64,000 bases of DNA from Massilia agilis (GCF_024756255.1 NZ_JANUHB010000001.1:310001-374000), one strand, 5' to 3'. Counted from the stretch's first letter, positions 19,129 to 28,703 are shown. The notes: generated by a model from the sequence alone, not told the origin. Translations and numbers: made by a program.

Positions 19129-21555
19129 TTATGCACGCAAACGCGCGCCATGTTTTTGTTTTGCGGCCTCGGCCAGCGCACCCATGATGGCGTCCACGGC
19201 GTCGTCCTGCAGCGTCGATTGAGTATCTTGCAAGCTAAAGCGGAAAGCAAGACTTTTTTCGTCCGCTTCCAATCCTTTGCCGCGATATTCATCAAATAAA
19301 ACAACGGCTTGCACGATCCGACCGAGCGGGTTCGATTGTACCTCAGCAGCGAAGGCATCGAGAATCTCCTGCGCCGCAACCTGTTGTTTGACCACCAGCG
19401 CCAGGTCGCGCGAGGCGCCCGGGAACTTCGAAATCTCGACATAGTTCGGCACCACGCGCTGCTGCAGCGCAGCAGCATCGACCTCGAACAGTACCGGCGC
19501 CTGCGGCAGTTCGTACTTCTGCAGCCAGCGCGGGTGCAGTTCGCCGATGAAGCCGACCGGCTGGCCATCGAGCTCGATCGCGGCGCAGCGGCCCGGGTGC
19601 AGCGCCGGGTGCTCGGCCTTCACGAAGCGCGCCACGCGCGGCGCGAACAGCGCCTCGAGGTCGGCCTTGACGTCGAAGAAGTCCACGGCACGGTTCGGCA
19701 CGCTCCACTGCTCGTCCAGCGCCGGGCCGTAGGCGATCGCGGCCACGCGCTTGGGCTGGCTGATGCCCGCCACCGACAGCGGACCGTCCTGGACTTGCTC
19801 GCTGCGCTGGTACACGGCGGCCACCTCGAACAGGCGCACGCGGTTCTGCTTGCGGTTCAGGTTGTAGCGCACGTTGGCCAGCAGGCTGCCCACCAGGTTC
19901 GAGCGCATCACGCTCATCTGGCTGGCGATCGGGTTCTGCAGCTTGATCGGGTCGGTGTTGGCGGCGAAATCGCGCTCCCACTCGGCCTCGACGAAGCTCA
20001 TGTTGACCACTTCCTGGTAGCCCAGGTCGGCCAGCTGGTGGCGGATCGCGAACAGCGAGCGGCGCTCTTCCGGCTGGGCCAGGATGGCGGTCGGCGCCAC
20101 CGGCGGCAGCGACGGGATGTTCTCGAAACCGTACACGCGCGCCACTTCCTCGATCAGGTCTTCCTCGATCTCGATGTCGAAGCGGTACGACGGCGCGGTG
20201 ACGTGGAACTGGCCCGCCTCGTGCGTGAACGGCAGGTGCAGGCGCGTGAAGATGTCGGCCACCTGCTCGTCGGTGAACGGGATGCCGATCACCTTGCTGG
20301 CGCGCGCGGTGCGCATGGTCACCGGCTTGGGTTGCGGCAGGTTGACGGACTGGTCGTCCACGGGGCCCACCCTGGTGCTGGCGGTGCCGCAGACCTCGAC
20401 GATCAGCGCGGTGATGCGCTCGATGTGCTCGACCGTGGTGGCGTAGTCCACGCCGCGCTCGAAGCGGTGCGCGGCGTCGGTCGAGAAGTTGTAGCGGCGC
20501 GCGCGGCCACGGATCGAATCGGGCCACCAGAACGCGGCCTCGAGGTAGATGTCGGTGGTGTCGAGCGTGACGGCGGTCGAGTCGCCGCCCATGATGCCGG
20601 CCAGCGATTCGATTTCCTTGTCGTCGGCGATCACGCCCACCGTTTCGTCCACCTCGATCGTGTTCCCGTTCAGGAGCTTGAGCGTCTCGCCCTTGCGGCC
20701 CCAGCGTACGTCCAGCCCGCCGTGGATCTTGGCCAGGTCGAACACGTGCGACGGGCGGCCCAGCTCGAGCATGACGTAGTTGGAGATGTCCACCAGCGCC
20801 GAGACCGAACGCTGGCCGCTGCGCTCGATGCGGCGCTTGATCCAGTCGGGCGTGGCCGCTTTCGCGTTCAGGCCGCGGATCACGCGGCCGGTGAAGCGAC
20901 CGCACAGGTCCGGCGCGCTGATCCTGGCCGGCAGGATTTCGTCGGTGGTGACCGGCACCGCGCGCGCGGCCGGGACCGACAGCGGCACGCCGGTCAGGGC
21001 CGACACTTCACGCGCCACGCCCAGCACCGACAGCGCATCGGCGCGGTTCGGGGTCAGCTTGATGGTGAACTTCAGGTCGTTCAGCAGCAGGTAGTCGCGG
21101 ATATTGGTGCCGACCGGCGCGTCTTCGGGCAGCTCCAGCAGGCCCCCGTGTTCGTCGGAGATTTTCAGTTCGCGCGCCGAGCACATCATGCCCTGCGACT
21201 CGACGCCGCGGAGTTTACCGACCTTGATCTGGAACGGCTTGCCGTCCGCGCCCGGCGGCAGCACCGCGCCGACCATGGCGCACGGCGCCTTCATCCCGGC
21301 GCGCACGTTGGGGGCGCCGCAGACGATGTTGAGCAAGGTGCCGGTACCGACGTCCACCTTGCACACGTTCAGCCGGTCGGCGTCCGGATGCTTGGCCACT
21401 TCCAGCACCTGGGCCACCACCACGTTGGAGAACGGCGGCACGACCGGCTCGATCTCTTCGACTTCAAGGCCGGACATCGTCAAGAGGTGGGCCAGTTCGT
21501 CCGAAGTCATCTTCGGATCGACCATCGTACGGAGCCACTTTTCGGAAAATTGCAT
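19129..21555 (-). CDS. pheT: Phenylalanyl-tRNA synthetase, beta subunit
   Basis: This is an 808-residue subunit of the alpha2beta2 PheRS, which charges tRNA-Phe. The N-terminal tRNA-binding (EMAP/OB) domain contains [15 protein letters not shown]. The B3/B4 editing domain holds the [25 protein letters not shown] region. B5 and the catalytic-like core follow. The C-terminal ferredoxin-fold anticodon-binding domain spans roughly the last 95 residues ([16 protein letters not shown] to the end). Length matches the ~800-residue family norm. It lies 21 bp downstream of pheS in the operon. Confidence 0.97.
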   Translation of the reverse strand: MQFSEKWLRTMVDPKMTSDELAHLLTMSGLEVEEIEPVVPPFSNVVVAQVLEVAKHPDADRLNVCKVDVGTGTLLNIVCGAPNVRAGMKAPCAMVGAVLPPGADGKPFQIKVGKLRGVESQGMMCSARELKISDEHGGLLELPEDAPVGTNIRDYLLLNDLKFTIKLTPNRADALSVLGVAREVSALTGVPLSVPAARAVPVTTDEILPARISAPDLCGRFTGRVIRGLNAKAATPDWIKRRIERSGQRSVSALVDISNYVMLELGRPSHVFDLAKIHGGLDVRWGRKGETLKLLNGNTIEVDETVGVIADDKEIESLAGIMGGDSTAVTLDTTDIYLEAAFWWPDSIRGRARRYNFSTDAAHRFERGVDYATTVEHIERITALIVEVCGTASTRVGPVDDQSVNLPQPKPVTMRTARASKVIGIPFTDEQVADIFTRLHLPFTHEAGQFHVTAPSYRFDIEIEEDLIEEVARVYGFENIPSLPPVAPTAILAQPEERRSLFAIRHQLADLGYQEVVNMSFVEAEWERDFAANTDPIKLQNPIASQMSVMRSNLVGSLLANVRYNLNRKQNRVRLFEVAAVYQRSEQVQDGPLSVAGISQPKRVAAIAYGPALDEQWSVPNRAVDFFDVKADLEALFAPRVARFVKAEHPALHPGRCAAIELDGQPVGFIGELHPRWLQKYELPQAPVLFEVDAAALQQRVVPNYVEISKFPGASRDLALVVKQQVAAQEILDAFAAEVQSNPLGRIVQAVVLFDEYRGKGLEADEKSLAFRFSLQDTQSTLQDDAVDAIMGALAEAAKQKHGARLRA

Positions 21556-21576
21556 AGTTCTGCCTGGGTGGTGGTG

Positions 21577-22593
21577 TTAGTTGAACTGCTTCAGGAAGCG
21601 CAGGTCGCCTTCGTAGAACAGGCGCAGGTCGTTGACGCCGTAGCGCAGCATGGTCAGGCGCTCGAGGCCGGAGCCGAACGCAAAGCCGATGTACTTCTCC
21701 GGGTCGAGCCCGAAGTTGCGGATCACGGTGGGGTGCACCTGGCCCGAGCCGGACACTTCGAGCCAGCGGCCCTTCAGCGGACCGGAGCCGAACGCGATGT
21801 CGATCTCGGCCGACGGCTCGGTGAACGGGAAGTACGACGGGCGGAAGCGCACCTGCAGGTCGTCGGTTTCGAAGAAGGCCTGGACGAAGTTCAGGTACAC
21901 CGCCTTCAGGTCGGCGAAGCTGATGTTCTCGCCGATCCACAGGCCTTCGACCTGGTGGAACATCGGCGAGTGGGTGGCGTCGCTGTCCACGCGATAGGTG
22001 CGGCCCGGCGCGATCACCTTGATCGGCGGCGTATGCGTGCGCGCGTAGCGCACCTGCATCGGGCTGGTGTGGGTGCGCAGCAAGAGCGGCTTGCCGGTGG
22101 AGTCATTGCCCTCGACGTAGAAGGTGTCCTGCATCGAACGGGCCGGATGGTTCTCGGGGCTGTTCAGCGCGGTGAAGTTGAACCAGTCGGTCTCGATCTC
22201 GGGGCCGTCGGCCACGTCGAAACCGATGGAACGGAAGATCTCCTCGACCCGCTCCCAGGTGCGCATCACCGGGTGGATGCCGCCACGGGAAGCGCCGCGG
22301 CCCGGCAGGGTCACGTCGATCGACTCGGCATTCAGGCGCGCCTCGAGCTGGGCGTTGGCCAGCGCGTCGCGGCGGGCCGTCAGCGCCTGCTCGATTTTCT
22401 CCTTGGCGGCGTTGATCAGGGCGCCCTGGGCCTTGCGCTCCTCGGGGGCCAGCTTGCCCAGCCCCTTCATCAGCTCGGTGACCTGGCCGGTCTTGCCCAG
22501 GTATTTCGCCTTGGCGTTTTCGAGCGCGGCGGCGTCCGGCGCGGCGCCGAAATCGGACTGGGCCGAGACGACGAGTTCTTCCAGCGAGTTCAT
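21577..22593 (-). CDS. pheS: Phenylalanyl-tRNA synthetase, alpha subunit
   Basis: This is a 338-residue catalytic subunit of PheRS. The N-terminal coiled-coil arm (residues 1-90) precedes the class II core with [20 protein letters not shown] (motif 1), [11 protein letters not shown] and [18 protein letters not shown] (motif 2), and [17 protein letters not shown] (motif 3). The start at MNSLEEL (22593) follows AGGAACAG. The frame is open another 23 codons but with non-homologous sequence. A terminator-like hairpin lies between it and rplT, recalling the attenuator before pheST in enterics. Confidence 0.97.
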   Translation of the reverse strand: MNSLEELVVSAQSDFGAAPDAAALENAKAKYLGKTGQVTELMKGLGKLAPEERKAQGALINAAKEKIEQALTARRDALANAQLEARLNAESIDVTLPGRGASRGGIHPVMRTWERVEEIFRSIGFDVADGPEIETDWFNFTALNSPENHPARSMQDTFYVEGNDSTGKPLLLRTHTSPMQVRYARTHTPPIKVIAPGRTYRVDSDATHSPMFHQVEGLWIGENISFADLKAVYLNFVQAFFETDDLQVRFRPSYFPFTEPSAEIDIAFGSGPLKGRWLEVSGSGQVHPTVIRNFGLDPEKYIGFAFGSGLERLTMLRYGVNDLRLFYEGDLRFLKQFN

Positions 22594-22639
22594 CTTGTTC
22601 TGTTCCTGTTTTTTAGGGTGGCTTGGAGGCGCCACAATC

Positions 22640-22672
22640 AAAAACGGGGCAGTGGTTTGCACCCTGCCCCGC
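22640..22672 (-). terminator. Intrinsic terminator or attenuator between rplT and pheS
   Basis: On the minus strand CGGGGCAG-GGTGCAAACCA-CTGCCCCG is followed by TTTTT. It lies 56 bp after rplT and 46 bp before the pheS start. In enterics the pheST attenuator sits here, but no Phe-rich leader peptide is visible upstream. Confidence 0.75.
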
Positions 22673-22682
22673 TCTTTTCGCG

Positions 22683-22700
22683 CCGCCGGCTAGCCGGCGG
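22683..22700. repeat. Perfect 18-bp palindrome in the rplT-pheS gap
   Basis: CCGCCGGCTAGCCGGCGG is its own reverse complement. It lies just upstream of the terminator hairpin in the leader of pheS, and could compete with the hairpin or add to it. Confidence 0.5.
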
Positions 22701-22727
22701 GCGCTGGTGATGCATTGCGCAGATCGC

Positions 22728-23087
22728 TTAGGCAGCGAGCTTTGCTTTGACCGTGTTGACAATCGCGGCGAAAGCCGGCTTGTCGTGCACAGCCATGTCG
22801 GCCAGCACTTTACGGTCCAGTTCAATCGCGGACTTTTTCAGGCCGTTCATGAACGCGCTGTAGGTCATGCCGTGCGAACGCGAAGCTGCGTTGATACGGG
22901 TGATCCACAGGGCGCGGAAGACGCGCTTCTTGTTGCGGCGGTCGCGGTAAGCGTACTGGCCAGCGCGCATGACTGCTTGCTTGGCAATACGGAATACCTT
23001 GCTGCGGCGGCCACGGTAGCCTTTTGCAAGCTCAAGAACCTTCTTGTGACGGGCACGTGCAGTAACCCCACGTTTTACTCGAGGCAT
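22728..23087 (-). CDS. rplT: 50S ribosomal protein L20
   Basis: This is a 119-residue basic protein that binds 23S rRNA early in 50S assembly and represses the rpmI-rplT operon in enterics. Diagnostic sequence: [20 protein letters not shown] at the start, with [20 protein letters not shown] and [20 protein letters not shown] inside. AAGGAGCG precedes the start. It lies 20 bp after rpmI. Confidence 0.99.
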   Translation of the reverse strand: MPRVKRGVTARARHKKVLELAKGYRGRRSKVFRIAKQAVMRAGQYAYRDRRNKKRVFRALWITRINAASRSHGMTYSAFMNGLKKSAIELDRKVLADMAVHDKPAFAAIVNTVKAKLAA

Positions 23088-23107
23088 ATTCGCTCCTTAG
23101 TGTGAGA

Positions 23108-23308
23108 TTAAACAGCAGACGGCATCATGCGGTAGACGCTCGTCACGTCCGACGCATTGATGTTACGGGTGCCACGCAGTTGGCGCTTGTTTTTGGTGGT
23201 CTTCTTGGTCAGGATGTGACGCTTGAACGCCATACCCGATTTGACGGTACCACCCGGACGCACGCGAAAACGCTTTTTCGCCGAGCTTTTGGTCTTCATT
23301 TTTGGCAT
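23108..23308 (-). CDS. rpmI: 50S ribosomal protein L35
   Basis: This is a 66-residue basic protein: [20 protein letters not shown], followed by [21 protein letters not shown]. The length fits the family. It precedes rplT by 20 bp. A 423-bp gap with a terminator and a palindromic repeat separates it from infC, unlike the tight spacing in enterics, so rpmI-rplT probably has its own promoter. Confidence 0.98.
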   Translation of the reverse strand: MPKMKTKSSAKKRFRVRPGGTVKSGMAFKRHILTKKTTKNKRQLRGTRNINASDVTSVYRMMPSAV

Positions 23309-23535
23309 GAGTGTTCTGCCCTCTCAGGCAGCTCCATGTCGGACAGGATTGCAGGTGGCAGCCCTTGCTGCGCTTGGATGCCTGCTTTCACTTGTCTTGC
23401 AGCGGCGCGCAGCGGGAGCCGCCGGGCCACTACAACCTGTTTCGAAAAACAGGAACCAAGGATTCTAGCACAGGTCACGCGAGATTGGCTAATGGCGTTG
23501 CGACTCAGCAATGCGCGATCGAGCCCCTGACGCGC
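23309..23535. other. Gene-free stretch upstream of rpmI
   Basis: I see no gene or RNA here. Short frames read on both strands only because of the repeat next to it. As the last stretch before rpmI on the minus strand it is the likely place for a promoter or an L20-binding leader, but I cannot point to either. Confidence 0.4.
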
Positions 23536-23640
23536 CGTCGTCCCCGCGCAGGCGGGGACCCATGCTGAGCATGCGGGCCTGCGGCGCAAGCTCCGACCAG
23601 TGCCAGCGGTCTTTGGGTCCCCGCCTGCGCGGGGACGACG
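23536..23640. repeat. Dispersed palindromic repeat, copy 3 (inside an operon)
   Basis: Arms CGTCGTCCCCGCGCAGGCGG...CCCATGCTGAG and TTGGGTCCCCGCCTGCGCGG...GACGACG. This copy is the exception to the convergent rule: it lies between co-oriented infC and rpmI. Confidence 0.85.
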
Positions 23641-23656
23641 GGTCACTGCGGTCGGC

Positions 23657-23712
23657 AAAAAAAACAAGGCCGGGCCGGGTCACAGGCAATGCCTGCAACC
23701 CGGGCCCGGCCC
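23657..23712 (-). terminator. Strong intrinsic terminator downstream of infC
   Basis: On the minus strand GCCGGGCCCGGGT pairs with ACCCGGCCCGGC (one bulged base), with an inner GGCAATGCC hairpin in the loop. It is followed by CTTGTTTTTTTT. It begins 19 bp after the infC stop and should split infC from rpmI-rplT. Confidence 0.85.
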
Positions 23713-23731
23713 TGGCGTACTGTCGCGGAGC

Positions 23732-24253
23732 TTACTTCTTCTTCTTCGGCGCAACCACCATGATCATCTGGCGGCCTTCGAGCTTGGGAAACTGTTCGAC
23801 CTGGCCATACGGCTCCAGATCGCCACGCAGGCGTTCGAGCATGCGCATACCGATGTCCTGGTGCGCCATTTCGCGGCCACGGAAGCGCAGCGTAATCTTG
23901 GTCTTGTCCCCTTCTTCCAGGAACTTGATCAGGTTGCGCAGCTTGATGCTGTAGTCGCCTTCGTCGGTGCCAGGACGGAATTTGACTTCCTTGACCTGGA
24001 TGACCTTCTGCTTCAGCTTGGCCTCGTGCGCCTTCTTCTGCTCCGAATACTTGAACTTGCCGTAGTCCATCAGGCGGCACACCGGCGGGTTCGCGTTGGG
24101 CGCGATCTCCACCAGGTCCACGTTCGCTTCTTCAGCCAGACGAAACGCCTCAGCCAGGCTCACAATGCCCAGCGGCTCGTTGTCCACCCCGTTCAAACGC
24201 ATTTCCGGGTGGTTGATTTCGCCATTGATGCGATGCTGCTTGTCAGTAGCTAT
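23732..24253 (-). CDS. infC: Translation initiation factor IF-3, with AUA start codon
   Basis: IF3 binds the 30S subunit and rejects non-canonical start codons. The first ATG (24202) would remove the conserved N-terminus. Reading upstream gives [19 protein letters not shown], the usual IF3 start, beginning at ATA (24251-24253) with AAAGGAAAC six bases before it. No ATG, GTG or TTG is available in that frame. IF3 genes commonly use AUU, AUC or AUA, which lets IF3 repress its own translation. The protein is 173 residues and ends VVAPKKKK. It lies 42 bp after thrS. Confidence 0.93.
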   Translation of the reverse strand: MATDKQHRINGEINHPEMRLNGVDNEPLGIVSLAEAFRLAEEANVDLVEIAPNANPPVCRLMDYGKFKYSEQKKAHEAKLKQKVIQVKEVKFRPGTDEGDYSIKLRNLIKFLEEGDKTKITLRFRGREMAHQDIGMRMLERLRGDLEPYGQVEQFPKLEGRQMIMVVAPKKKK

Positions 24254-24295
24254 GTTGTTTCCTTTGAATGTTAAGGTAGGGACGGCCGGTGCCTA

Positions 24296-26203
24296 TTATG
24301 CCTTGGATTGGACCTCGCCCTGGAGGCGCTCCAACAGTGCGTCGACCGGCATCACGCCCAGATCGACATTGCCACGCGCACGTACGGCCACAGTGTTGGC
24401 ATCCCGTTCCTTGTCGCCAATCACCAGGATGTACGGCAGTTTTTGGACGGAATGCTCTCGTATTTTATAAGTAATCTTCTCGTTCCGCAAATCAGCGTGA
24501 ACGCGGAACCCCGATTTGCGCAAGGTAGCGGCAACCTGCTGTGCATATTCGGCCTGCGCGTCGGAGATGTTCAGCACCGCGATTTGCACCGGCGCCAGCC
24601 ACAGCGGCAGCGCCCCGGCATGGTTTTCGATCAGGATGCCGATGAAGCGTTCCATCGAGCCGACGATCGCGCGGTGCAGCATGACCGGCACCTTGCGGGT
24701 GTTGTCTTCCGCCACATACTCGGCGCCCAGGCGCCCCGGCATCGAGAAGTCCACCTGCATCGTGCCAACCTGCCACGGACGGCCCAGGCTGTCCTTCAGG
24801 TGGTATTCGATCTTCGGACCGTAGAACGCGCCCTCGCCCGGCAGCTCGGTCCACGTCACGCCGCACGAACGCAGGGCCGAGCGCAGCGCCTCCTCGGCCT
24901 GGTCCCACACTTCGTCCGAGCCGATGCGGTTATCCGGGCGCAGCGCGATCTTGACGTCGATGTTGGCAAAGCCGAAGTCGTCGTACACCTGCATCGCCTG
25001 GGCGTGGAAGGCAGTCACTTCGCCGGCGATCTGGTCTTCGGTGCAGAAGATGTGGCCGTCGTCCTGGGTAAAGCCGCGCACGCGCATCAGCCCGTGCAGC
25101 GCGCCCGAGGACTCGTTGCGGTGGCACTGGCCGAACTCGCCGTAGCGCAGCGGCAGGTCGCGGTAGGAGCGCAGGCCGGCGTTGTAAATCTGCACATGGC
25201 CCGGGCAGTTCATCGGCTTGAGCGCGTAGGAGCGGTTCTCCGACTCGGTGGTGAACATGTTTTCGCGGTAGTTGTCCCAGTGGCCGGTCTTCTGCCACAG
25301 GGTCACGTCGAGGATCTGCGGCGCCTTCACTTCGTTGTAGCCGTTGACCTGGTACTTGTTGCGCATGTACTGCTCGACCTGCTGCCACACGGTCCAGCCC
25401 TTCGGGTGCCAGAAGATCAGGCCCGGGGCTTCTTCCTGGAAGTGGAACAGGTCCAGCTGCTTGCCCAGCTTGCGGTGGTCGCGCTTCTCGGCCTCTTCCA
25501 GCATGTGCAGGTACTGTTCCTGCTCTTCCTTTTTGGCCCAGGCGGTGCCGTAGATACGCTGCAGCATCTCGTTGTTCGAGTCGCCACGCCAGTAGGCGCC
25601 GGCCAGCTTCATCAGCTTGAATACCTTCAGCTTGCCGGTGGACGGCACGTGCGGGCCGCGGCACAGGTCGGTGAACTTGCCTTCGTTGTACAGCGATACG
25701 TCTTCGTTTGCCGGAATCGAGGCGATGATCTCGGCCTTGTAGTCCTCGCCAATCGACTTGAAGTACTTGACCGCCTCGTCGCGCGGCAGCACCGAGCGGG
25801 TGACCGGCTCGTCCTTCTTCGCCAGCTCGACCATCTTCTTCTCGATCGCCTGCAGGTCTTCCGGGGTGAACGGGCGCTTGTACGAGAAGTCGTAGTAGAA
25901 GCCGTTCTCGATCACCGGGCCGATGGTCACTTGCGCGTCCGGGAACAGCTCCTTGACGGCGTAGGCCAAGAGGTGGGCGGTCGAGTGGCGGATCACGTCC
26001 AGGCCTTCCGGATCCTTGTCGGTGATGATCGCGACGTCGGCATCCTTGTCGATCAGGTGCGAGGTATCGACCACTTTGCCGTCGACCTTGCCGGCGAGCG
26101 CAGCCTTGGCCAGGCCCGTGCCGATGTTCGCCGCCACCTGGGCCACGGTCACGGGACCGTCGAACTGTCGGACGGAACCATCGGGAAGTCGAACGTTAAG
26201 CAT
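24296..26203 (-). CDS. thrS: Threonyl-tRNA synthetase
   Basis: This is a 635-residue class II synthetase. It has an N-terminal TGS domain ([20 protein letters not shown]), the editing domain with [16 protein letters not shown] (HxxxH) and the catalytic core. Motif 2 is in [18 protein letters not shown], and the zinc ligands include NCPGH. The C-terminal anticodon-binding domain ends with [19 protein letters not shown] precedes the start. It heads the translation operon. A terminator separates it from the upstream tRNA-Val gene, leaving ~75 bp for its own promoter and leader. Confidence 0.98.
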   Translation of the reverse strand: MLNVRLPDGSVRQFDGPVTVAQVAANIGTGLAKAALAGKVDGKVVDTSHLIDKDADVAIITDKDPEGLDVIRHSTAHLLAYAVKELFPDAQVTIGPVIENGFYYDFSYKRPFTPEDLQAIEKKMVELAKKDEPVTRSVLPRDEAVKYFKSIGEDYKAEIIASIPANEDVSLYNEGKFTDLCRGPHVPSTGKLKVFKLMKLAGAYWRGDSNNEMLQRIYGTAWAKKEEQEQYLHMLEEAEKRDHRKLGKQLDLFHFQEEAPGLIFWHPKGWTVWQQVEQYMRNKYQVNGYNEVKAPQILDVTLWQKTGHWDNYRENMFTTESENRSYALKPMNCPGHVQIYNAGLRSYRDLPLRYGEFGQCHRNESSGALHGLMRVRGFTQDDGHIFCTEDQIAGEVTAFHAQAMQVYDDFGFANIDVKIALRPDNRIGSDEVWDQAEEALRSALRSCGVTWTELPGEGAFYGPKIEYHLKDSLGRPWQVGTMQVDFSMPGRLGAEYVAEDNTRKVPVMLHRAIVGSMERFIGILIENHAGALPLWLAPVQIAVLNISDAQAEYAQQVAATLRKSGFRVHADLRNEKITYKIREHSVQKLPYILVIGDKERDANTVAVRARGNVDLGVMPVDALLERLQGEVQSKA

Positions 26204-26276
26204 AGTGATCTCTCCATGTGGCGCTGTTACGGGCGCCGGTTAAAGACTTCGATTCGAAAGACTGGAAACAAAAAGA

Positions 26277-26309
26277 CGAAAAAAAACGCGCACCAGGCGC
26301 GTTTTCTTC
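26277..26309 (-). terminator. Intrinsic terminator between tRNA-Val and thrS
   Basis: On the minus strand AAAACGCGC-CTGGT-GCGCGTTTTTTTT forms a stem with a long T tract. It ends the tRNA-Val transcript ~115 bp after the tRNA. Confidence 0.9.
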
Positions 26310-26421
26310 AGAGTGTTGAGCAAAAGAACACCGATACCGCGTCTAGCGATTCTCCCACAACAACATGGTAGTTCGCGGTGTCATAACCGTCGGTGCCTTT
26401 CTCGCTCTTACTTGAGTGTTC

Positions 26422-26498
26422 TGGTGGGCGGTGCAGAATTCGAATCTGCGACCCCTTGGATGTCGACCAAGTATTCTAACCAGCTGAACTAACCGCCC
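26422..26498 (-). tRNA. tRNA-Val (GAC)
   Basis: This is a 77-nt tRNA with encoded CCA. The acceptor stem GGGCGGT pairs with ACCGCCC, and the discriminator base is A. The D arm is TTAGTTCAGCTGGTTAGAA, the anticodon stem CTTGG pairs with CCAAG, and the T arm contains GCAGATTCGAATTCTGC. The seven-base anticodon loop reads TCGACAT, giving anticodon GAC (Val). Position 33 is C instead of the near-universal U. The gene lies upstream of thrS on the same strand. Confidence 0.93.
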
Positions 26499-26629
26499 GT
26501 GAGCCGCCATTATAAGGACACCTCCCTGCTTGCGCAAGCGTTGCACTGCAAAAAGTTAAACGAATGAAAAACGGTGCCGAGGACGCAGCCACCCGATTTC
26601 CAGTACACTTGCCGGTTGCGAAAACCATC

Positions 26630-27556
26630 ATGCCCGCGATGCCCGAACAAGCGACCTCCTCCGCACACCTGCACGCCCACCTGGACGGCGATGCGCGCCA
26701 TGCCCACTTCATCGAGTCACGCAGCCAGACCGCGATGGCCCTCGCGCTCGGGCTCACGCTGCTGTTCGCGGTGATCGAGGTGGTCGCCGGCTTCCTGTCC
26801 AATTCGCTTGCACTGATCTCGGACGCCGGCCACATGGTCACCGACGCGGCTGCCCTTGGCCTGGCCCTGCTGGCCCAGATGATCGCCAAGCGCCCGCCCT
26901 CGGCGCGCCATTCGTTCGGCTTTGTGCGCGCCGAGGCGCTGGCGGCCTTCGTCAACAGCCTGGCGATGCTGGCCCTGGTGGGCTGGATCATCTACGAAGC
27001 AGTGCAGCGCCTGAGCACGCCCGAGCCGGTCAAGGGCGGCACGGTGCTCGTGGTGGCGGCGATCGGCGCGGCCATCAACATCCTGGTCGCCTGGGTGCTC
27101 TCGCGCGACGAACAGAGCATCAACACCCGCGCCGCGCTGGTCAACGTGCTCGGCGACCTGCTCGGCTCGGTGGCCGCGATCGCGGCGGGCGCCGTCATCT
27201 ACTTCACCGGCTGGGTGCGGATCGACCCGCTGCTGTCGATCTTCGTGTCGCTGCTGATCCTCAAATCCACCTACAGCATCCTCTACGAGTCGTACCACTT
27301 CCTGATGGAAGGCGTGCCCCATCACATCGACTATCTGGCGGTGGGCGAGGACATGGCCCAGGTGCCGGGCGTGCTTTCCGTGCACGACCTGCATGTGTGG
27401 GACATGTCGCCCGGGCACCCTGCCCTCATCGGCCACCTCGAGATCCGCGACCTGGCCGAGTGGCCTGCCGTGCTGCGCGCCGTGCGCGAGATGCTGCATA
27501 CCAAGCACGGCATCGAACACGTGACCTTGCAGCCCGAGGCGCACGCTCACCTGTAA
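26630..27556 (+). CDS. Cation diffusion facilitator (CzcD/ZitB-like metal exporter)
   Basis: This inner-membrane metal/proton antiporter has 308 residues from the start chosen at 26630. A His-rich N-terminus (HLHAHLDGDARHAH) precedes six membrane segments and a cytoplasmic domain ending HGIEHVTLQPEAHAHL. The TM2 site is ISDAGHMVTDAAAL (His68, Asp72). The TM5 site reads LVNVLGDLLGS (Asn172, Asp176), where zinc-type ZitB proteins have HVLGD. Zn, Co or Cd export is likely, but the His-to-Asn change may alter selectivity. Starts at 26564 or 26639 are possible. Confidence 0.9.
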   Translation: MPAMPEQATSSAHLHAHLDGDARHAHFIESRSQTAMALALGLTLLFAVIEVVAGFLSNSLALISDAGHMVTDAAALGLALLAQMIAKRPPSARHSFGFVRAEALAAFVNSLAMLALVGWIIYEAVQRLSTPEPVKGGTVLVVAAIGAAINILVAWVLSRDEQSINTRAALVNVLGDLLGSVAAIAAGAVIYFTGWVRIDPLLSIFVSLLILKSTYSILYESYHFLMEGVPHHIDYLAVGEDMAQVPGVLSVHDLHVWDMSPGHPALIGHLEIRDLAEWPAVLRAVREMLHTKHGIEHVTLQPEAHAHL

Positions 27557-27626
27557 GCGGGTTCTTACCCGGCCGCGCGGCGAATGCCGATACGCCTTGC
27601 CGGTCGCTTTTCCGGATAATCGGGCA

Positions 27627-28586
27627 ATGACCCCGCTCATTCCCGCATCGCATGTCTTTGACACGCTCATCGTTGGCGGCGGCCCCGGCGGCCTGACCGC
27701 CGGCATCTACCTGCGTCGCTTCACGCGCAACATCGCGCTGGTGGACAAGGGTCGCAGCAGGCTGCGCCTGATACCCGTGTCGCACAACTACCCCGGCTTT
27801 CCGATGGGTGTGAACGGCGGGCAGCTGCTGGAAAACCTCGAACGCCAGCTGGAGCACTACGGCGGGCGCGTCATGCGCGGAGAGATCATGGGCCTGGGGC
27901 GCGCTGACGACCTGTTCACCGCCGAGTACCACGACGAAGACGGCGGCGAGTATCAGCTCAAGGCGCGCACCGTGCTCATCGCCACCGGCATCGCGGACGC
28001 GGGATTGCCCATCGAAAACTGGCGCGAAGCCGTGGCCGCCGGTGCGGTACGCCTGTGCCCGGTGTGCGACGGCTACGACGTGCTGGACAAGAAAATCGCG
28101 GTGGCAACTGCCGAGAAGAACCCGGTCGGCCACGCACTGTTCATGCGTACTTTCAGCCATGACGTGACCCTGTTCGAGCGCGGCCCGGAACTGGTGCTGG
28201 ATGCGCACGATCGCGATCGGCTGAAGGAAGCCGGCGTGCGCTACGTCGATTCGCCGCTGCTGGGCGTGACCATGAGCGAGGACATGAAACCGGTGCTGCA
28301 CACGCAGGATGGTGCGGAGTACCTGGCCGAGGTGTTCTACCCGATGCTGGGCGAGGTGGCGCGGTCGGAACTGGCGGTGTCGCTCGGTGCGCAAACCAGC
28401 GACTGCGCCGAACTGGTCGTGGACGAGCACCAGTGCACCACGGTGCAGGGCCTGTATGCAATTGGCGACGTGGTGTGCGGGCTCAACCAGATCGCGGTGG
28501 CCGCCGGCCAGGCGGCGGTGGCGGCAACGCGCATCCACAACCGCCTGCCGCGGGCCTTCCGGCGCGCGCCCGCGGACATGGCCTAG
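27627..28586 (+). CDS. Thioredoxin-reductase-like flavoprotein lacking NADPH-binding motifs
   Basis: This is a 319-residue protein of the TrxB family. The FAD motif is IVGGGPGGLTAG (15-26), the redox pair is CPVC (Cys144, Cys147) in CPVCDGYD, and the C-terminal FAD motif is GLYAIGDVVCGLNQIAVAAGQAA. The second nucleotide-binding site is degenerate: VATAEKNPVGHA (158-170) replaces GGGxxA, and LFERG replaces HRRxxxR. These are the changes seen in thioredoxin reductases that do not use NADPH. The electron donor is therefore unclear. It follows the CDF gene by 70 bp on the same strand. Confidence 0.88.
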   Translation: MTPLIPASHVFDTLIVGGGPGGLTAGIYLRRFTRNIALVDKGRSRLRLIPVSHNYPGFPMGVNGGQLLENLERQLEHYGGRVMRGEIMGLGRADDLFTAEYHDEDGGEYQLKARTVLIATGIADAGLPIENWREAVAAGAVRLCPVCDGYDVLDKKIAVATAEKNPVGHALFMRTFSHDVTLFERGPELVLDAHDRDRLKEAGVRYVDSPLLGVTMSEDMKPVLHTQDGAEYLAEVFYPMLGEVARSELAVSLGAQTSDCAELVVDEHQCTTVQGLYAIGDVVCGLNQIAVAAGQAAVAATRIHNRLPRAFRRAPADMA

Positions 28587-28605
28587 CCGTAAGCAAAAAC
28601 AACGC

Positions 28606-28690
28606 CGTCGTCCCGGCGGACGCCGGGACCCATGCTGACTATGCGAATTTGCAGGCTGTCGATGGATCCCGGCATTCGCCAGGATGACAG
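28606..28690. repeat. Dispersed palindromic repeat, copy 4
   Basis: Arms CGTCGTCCCGGCGGACGCCGG...CCCATGCTGA and CGATGGATCCCGGCATTCGCC...AGGATGACA lie between the convergent flavoprotein gene and tssG. Confidence 0.85.
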
Positions 28691-28703
28691 CTGCAAGTTC
28701 GGT

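Noticed and set aside
19309..22710. 1133-codon plus-strand frame opposite pheT and pheS
   Set aside because: It spans two real genes and the gap between them, has antisense-like composition and no ribosome-binding site.
22594..22727. pheM-like leader peptide before pheS
   Set aside because: The only small frame in the leader, starting near 22714 on the minus strand, has a single Phe and no clear ribosome-binding site.
23296..23667. Short frames over the infC-rpmI repeat, and similar frames at other repeat copies
   Set aside because: They translate the palindromic repeat (RPRAGGDP / RLRGDD-like strings) and recur at each copy, so they are artefacts of the repeat.
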